A stretch of 64,000 nucleotides of DNA from Liolophura sinensis (Eukaryota > Mollusca > Polyplacophora > Chitonida > Chitonidae), in assembly GCF_032854445.1 (NCBI RefSeq), contig NC_088303.1, forward strand, positions 35,101,501 to 35,165,500. The letters are read 5' to 3'. Within the stretch, counting starts at the first letter, position 1. Every line of letters starts with the position of its first letter. The translations under genes and the position numbers were made by a program. Shown here in pieces: positions 61,141 through 64,000 of the stretch. Below the pieces are notes generated by a model. That model ran no database searches. It saw nothing but the letters and a program-made list of their open reading frames with translations, and was not told the origin of the DNA.

Positions 61141-63279
61141 GACTTGTTTTAATACACCTCTTTGCTTAATGTAGAATTATAGCAGAACTTAGTATGTGAA
61201 CATCTTCAACCAAGTAGGGGGTGTCACTTAAAACTTGCATAATACATGCAGACAGTATGAATATTTATGAACTTGTTTTCGTTGCTTTGCTTACTTCGTT
61301 ATTGGTATTACCTTTACATATTTTTTAAAAATATTGTTAACAGGTATGAACGCATCAAAATCATTTCCTGTCAATTTAATATCACAGGCGTGTGTGGTGT
61401 CGTAACCATTGCCTGTCCGACGTAAACATTTGCTAGATCATCTCGCTGTAATACAGAATAGCTGTTTGAAGATCAAGTCAGTGGCTAAATGAGACATCAA
61501 GTCATAATGGGGACGGCTATCTGAGGAAATGTACGAGTCAACACAGGTATCCCCTGTTTTAAAAACCCGTTATTTCCCATGATGCGCATAACGTGTCAAA
61601 TACAGGCCTGATGTGATGATGTATGGAGCGAAGTAATTTAAACAAAGAATATCTGCGTTCCATTGTCTGGCCTTTAATCTGTCGAAATGAATCTCTGTTG
61701 ACAAGAACATGTCACGTGATGACAACTTACACGAAATTATACTCAGGCGAAAATTTTCTTTCTATTTCCGACGCTCTTAGGAATATGAACTTTGTCAGAC
61801 TTGTACAGGTATATATGTATATGTATCAAAGGAAAATCAGAATATTCTTTTATGTCAATTAAACTGCCTTTGAAATATATCGTAAAGCATAACAACGGTG
61901 TAGAATCCACAGGTCTTTTTCACCGCTGGTAAGAAATTCTCGGACAGGACTTAAAACAGTCGAATATTTGTGATTTGCCTTTAGGCTGAGACGCATCCGT
62001 AGATCACAAAAAAGCATGGCTGACTTCAAACGAGGCCTACCCATTACATGAAACAATTCCTCCACATCATATATACTTATACTGACAAATTGATACAGAT
62101 AAGACAGAGGACTGACAGATTAGATTAGAGAGTCAAATCAAAATGAATCCAACAACTCGTCGTTAATTACAGTATTTTGGATTGTAATTTTTTTCTTTAA
62201 ATCTCTGTATATTCTGTTGTCGGAAATATTTCGAATACACAATACAAGTGCTTAATTAAAAAACACAAAAAAATTACCATTATTCCTCTGATTGTACTTA
62301 ATAATATTATTGTACGCATGCGCCTTTCCTAAACAATCATCATTAAATCTATGCCTTTTTTACGTGAAATTAAGACTCACTAAATGCATTTTCTCGTTGA
62401 AGACGGGAAAGAATTTTAACAACAAAGATTAAAAGAGATAAAGACGTGATAAATGTGCGTTTAATAGTGAGTTCTTGATGATAATAGGGCTTTGTTTAAG
62501 TCCTGAATTTCGATCGTCTTCCAATTTTTGTCTCTGATCTCAGATTAAATACATCTTTTGTGAGGTGGATGGCAAATTCAAGTGATCACAGAAAATCATG
62601 AGATCCCATTTTTGTCCCTCAGTCCGATGTCGTATTGTATAATGGGATAATAATTGGTGTAGCTTTATCCGGGATTTATAATTTTCCGAAAAGACTAAAT
62701 CCCCTCATTCGTGTGCTTTTCGGCTGACTGATTTTTTCCACCATGTTTGATGTAAATAAGATGCTCCTCTTAAGAAGAAATGAATTCTCAATAGCCGACC
62801 ATCTTGGAGGCATAGCGGTTGGGATTAAGACCTAACAGGACAGTTTGGGAGAGGTTTGGCCGTCACAGGGACTGCTGCTTACCGATCCATTAAATCTGAG
62901 TTACTGTTAATTGGTTGTCGAGTCCTCGGATTTTCTCTTTGACGATTAAATTTGTGTGTGAATTAGGAATTACTGAAATTAAACAAAAATAGCAAACACA
63001 TACTGAATTCACCTGGATCGAGCTGTTAACACAGTCTTATTTTTTTCAACACTATACAAGTCCATGTATAATATAACCCTACAATGTGTTTTGATTAAGA
63101 ACATCGAGTAGAATCGCAATTTCGTGGCAAGCTCTCGTCCAGATGGCTAAGGTTTTATGCCATGACGTTTGTCACATATCAAACGGAAACAGAATACATG
63201 CAGATAAGTGATTTTCACCTCAGTATAAAACAGATTTTGACAGTTTATTTGCTCTATCAATGTGACAACAGGCTTTTTA
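61141..63279. other. Gene-free unique sequence
   Basis: No recognised gene or repeat. 62600-62950 is somewhat more balanced and may be regulatory. The rest is AT-rich. Confidence 0.55.
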
Positions 63280-63820
63280 ATACATACATGCCAGTCCATC
63301 AGTCTGCTGGTGTGTGAGTCTGCTAGTCCATCGGTCTGCTGGTCTATGAGTCTGCCGGTCCATTTGACTGCTGGTGTGTGACTCTGTCGGTCCATTTGTC
63401 GGCTGGTGTGTGAGTCTGCCCGCCCATCGGTCTGCTGGTGTGTGAGTCTGCCAGTCCATCGGTCTGCTGGTGTGTGAGTCTGTCGGTCCATTTGACTGCT
63501 GGTGTGTGAGTCTGTCGGTCCATTTGTCTGCTGGTCTGTGAATCTGCCAATCCATCGGTATACTGGTCTGTGAGTCTGCCGGTCCATTTGTCTGCTGGTC
63601 TGCCAGTGTGCCGATCCATTGGTCTCCTAGCCTGTCGGTCCATCGGTCTGTCGGTATGCGAATCTGTCGGTCTACTGGTCTGTCAGTCCATTGGCCTGCT
63701 AGTCTGCCAGCCTGCCGATACGCCGACTGTGTATCTGCGGGACTGTACTCAAGTGTGCTTGTCTGTTGGTCAACCATTCTGCGACTCTGACGGTCTATCC
63801 GTAAGTCTATTGGTCTCGGA
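63280..63820. repeat. 32-bp minisatellite
   Basis: Units such as GGTCCATTTGTCTGCTGG plus TCTGTGAGTCTGCC repeat about 17 times with a period of 32 bp (for example 63421 and 63453). On the minus strand the array is open in all three frames as MDRQTHRPADRWTGRL-like repeats, up to 166 codons. The composition is explained by the array, so no gene is called. Confidence 0.93.
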
Positions 63821-64000
63821 TGTAGACTGTTACTTTTATAAAATATACATATAAATATATTATCAAATATTATTTGTTATAATATTAATGCAACTAACGG
63901 GTGAGTTTCTCTTTCCTGGCGTTTCGAGGGTAATGATACAGTTTGCTCAAGATTAATTTATTCCCTAAGTATTTGTATATTGTTTGCTTTATTCCCTTTA
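63821..64000. other. AT-rich end of the window
   Basis: AT-rich unique sequence up to the right edge. Nothing further is visible. Confidence 0.6.

Overview
This is a eukaryotic, non-coding window, most likely from a mollusc or another lophotrochozoan. The main evidence is a pair of tRNA-derived SINE families that I associate with molluscan genomes. One ends in a conserved block reading like GTGAAATATTCTTGAGTACG followed by an AATCAAATAAATAAAT-type tail. The other ends in AAGTACGACGTTAAACCCCA followed by a CACT repeat. The species cannot be named from the sequence. I found no convincing protein-coding gene, rRNA or functional tRNA. The longest open frames either lie inside tandem repeats or are about the length expected by chance, and none reads like a known protein. 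The one exception is a transposase remnant of about 34 residues inside a small DNA transposon.

Layout: 1-411 is a minisatellite of 14-bp monomers with higher-order structure. About 3.1-19.4 kb carries scattered SINE copies, mostly decayed, with the unique stretch 12.2-17.9 kb between them. 19.4-31.4 kb is largely unique and holds only two decayed tRNA-like remnants, both before 23 kb. At 32.17-32.41 kb there is a short mariner-type element with 29-bp terminal inverted repeats and TA ends. 32.7-39 kb has more SINE pieces and a 48-bp tandem duplication. 39-42.8 kb is unique and looks like regulatory DNA. 42.8-43.5 kb is a GGAT-type microsatellite next to an intact SINE with a 12-bp target-site duplication. 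Then come 44-bp (45.5-45.9 kb), 30-bp (46.5-47.3 kb), 43-bp (54.7-55.4 kb), GA (55.4-55.6 kb), degenerate ~44-bp (60.3-60.6 kb) and 32-bp (63.3-63.8 kb) tandem arrays. A second intact SINE with an 11-bp target-site duplication lies at 60.87-61.14 kb.

Between these repeats are multi-kilobase stretches of unique sequence with balanced composition, many TAAT-core sites, and no recognisable genes or SINEs. The clearest are 23-31 kb, 39-42.8 kb, 47.3-54 kb and 56-60 kb. This resembles the intergenic or intronic desert around a developmental regulator, but that is inference and needs cross-species alignment. I did not find a clearly new biological system. The best leads are the small transposon with near-identical ends, the higher-order minisatellites that stay open in several reading frames, and the repeat-poor blocks that look like conserved regulatory DNA.
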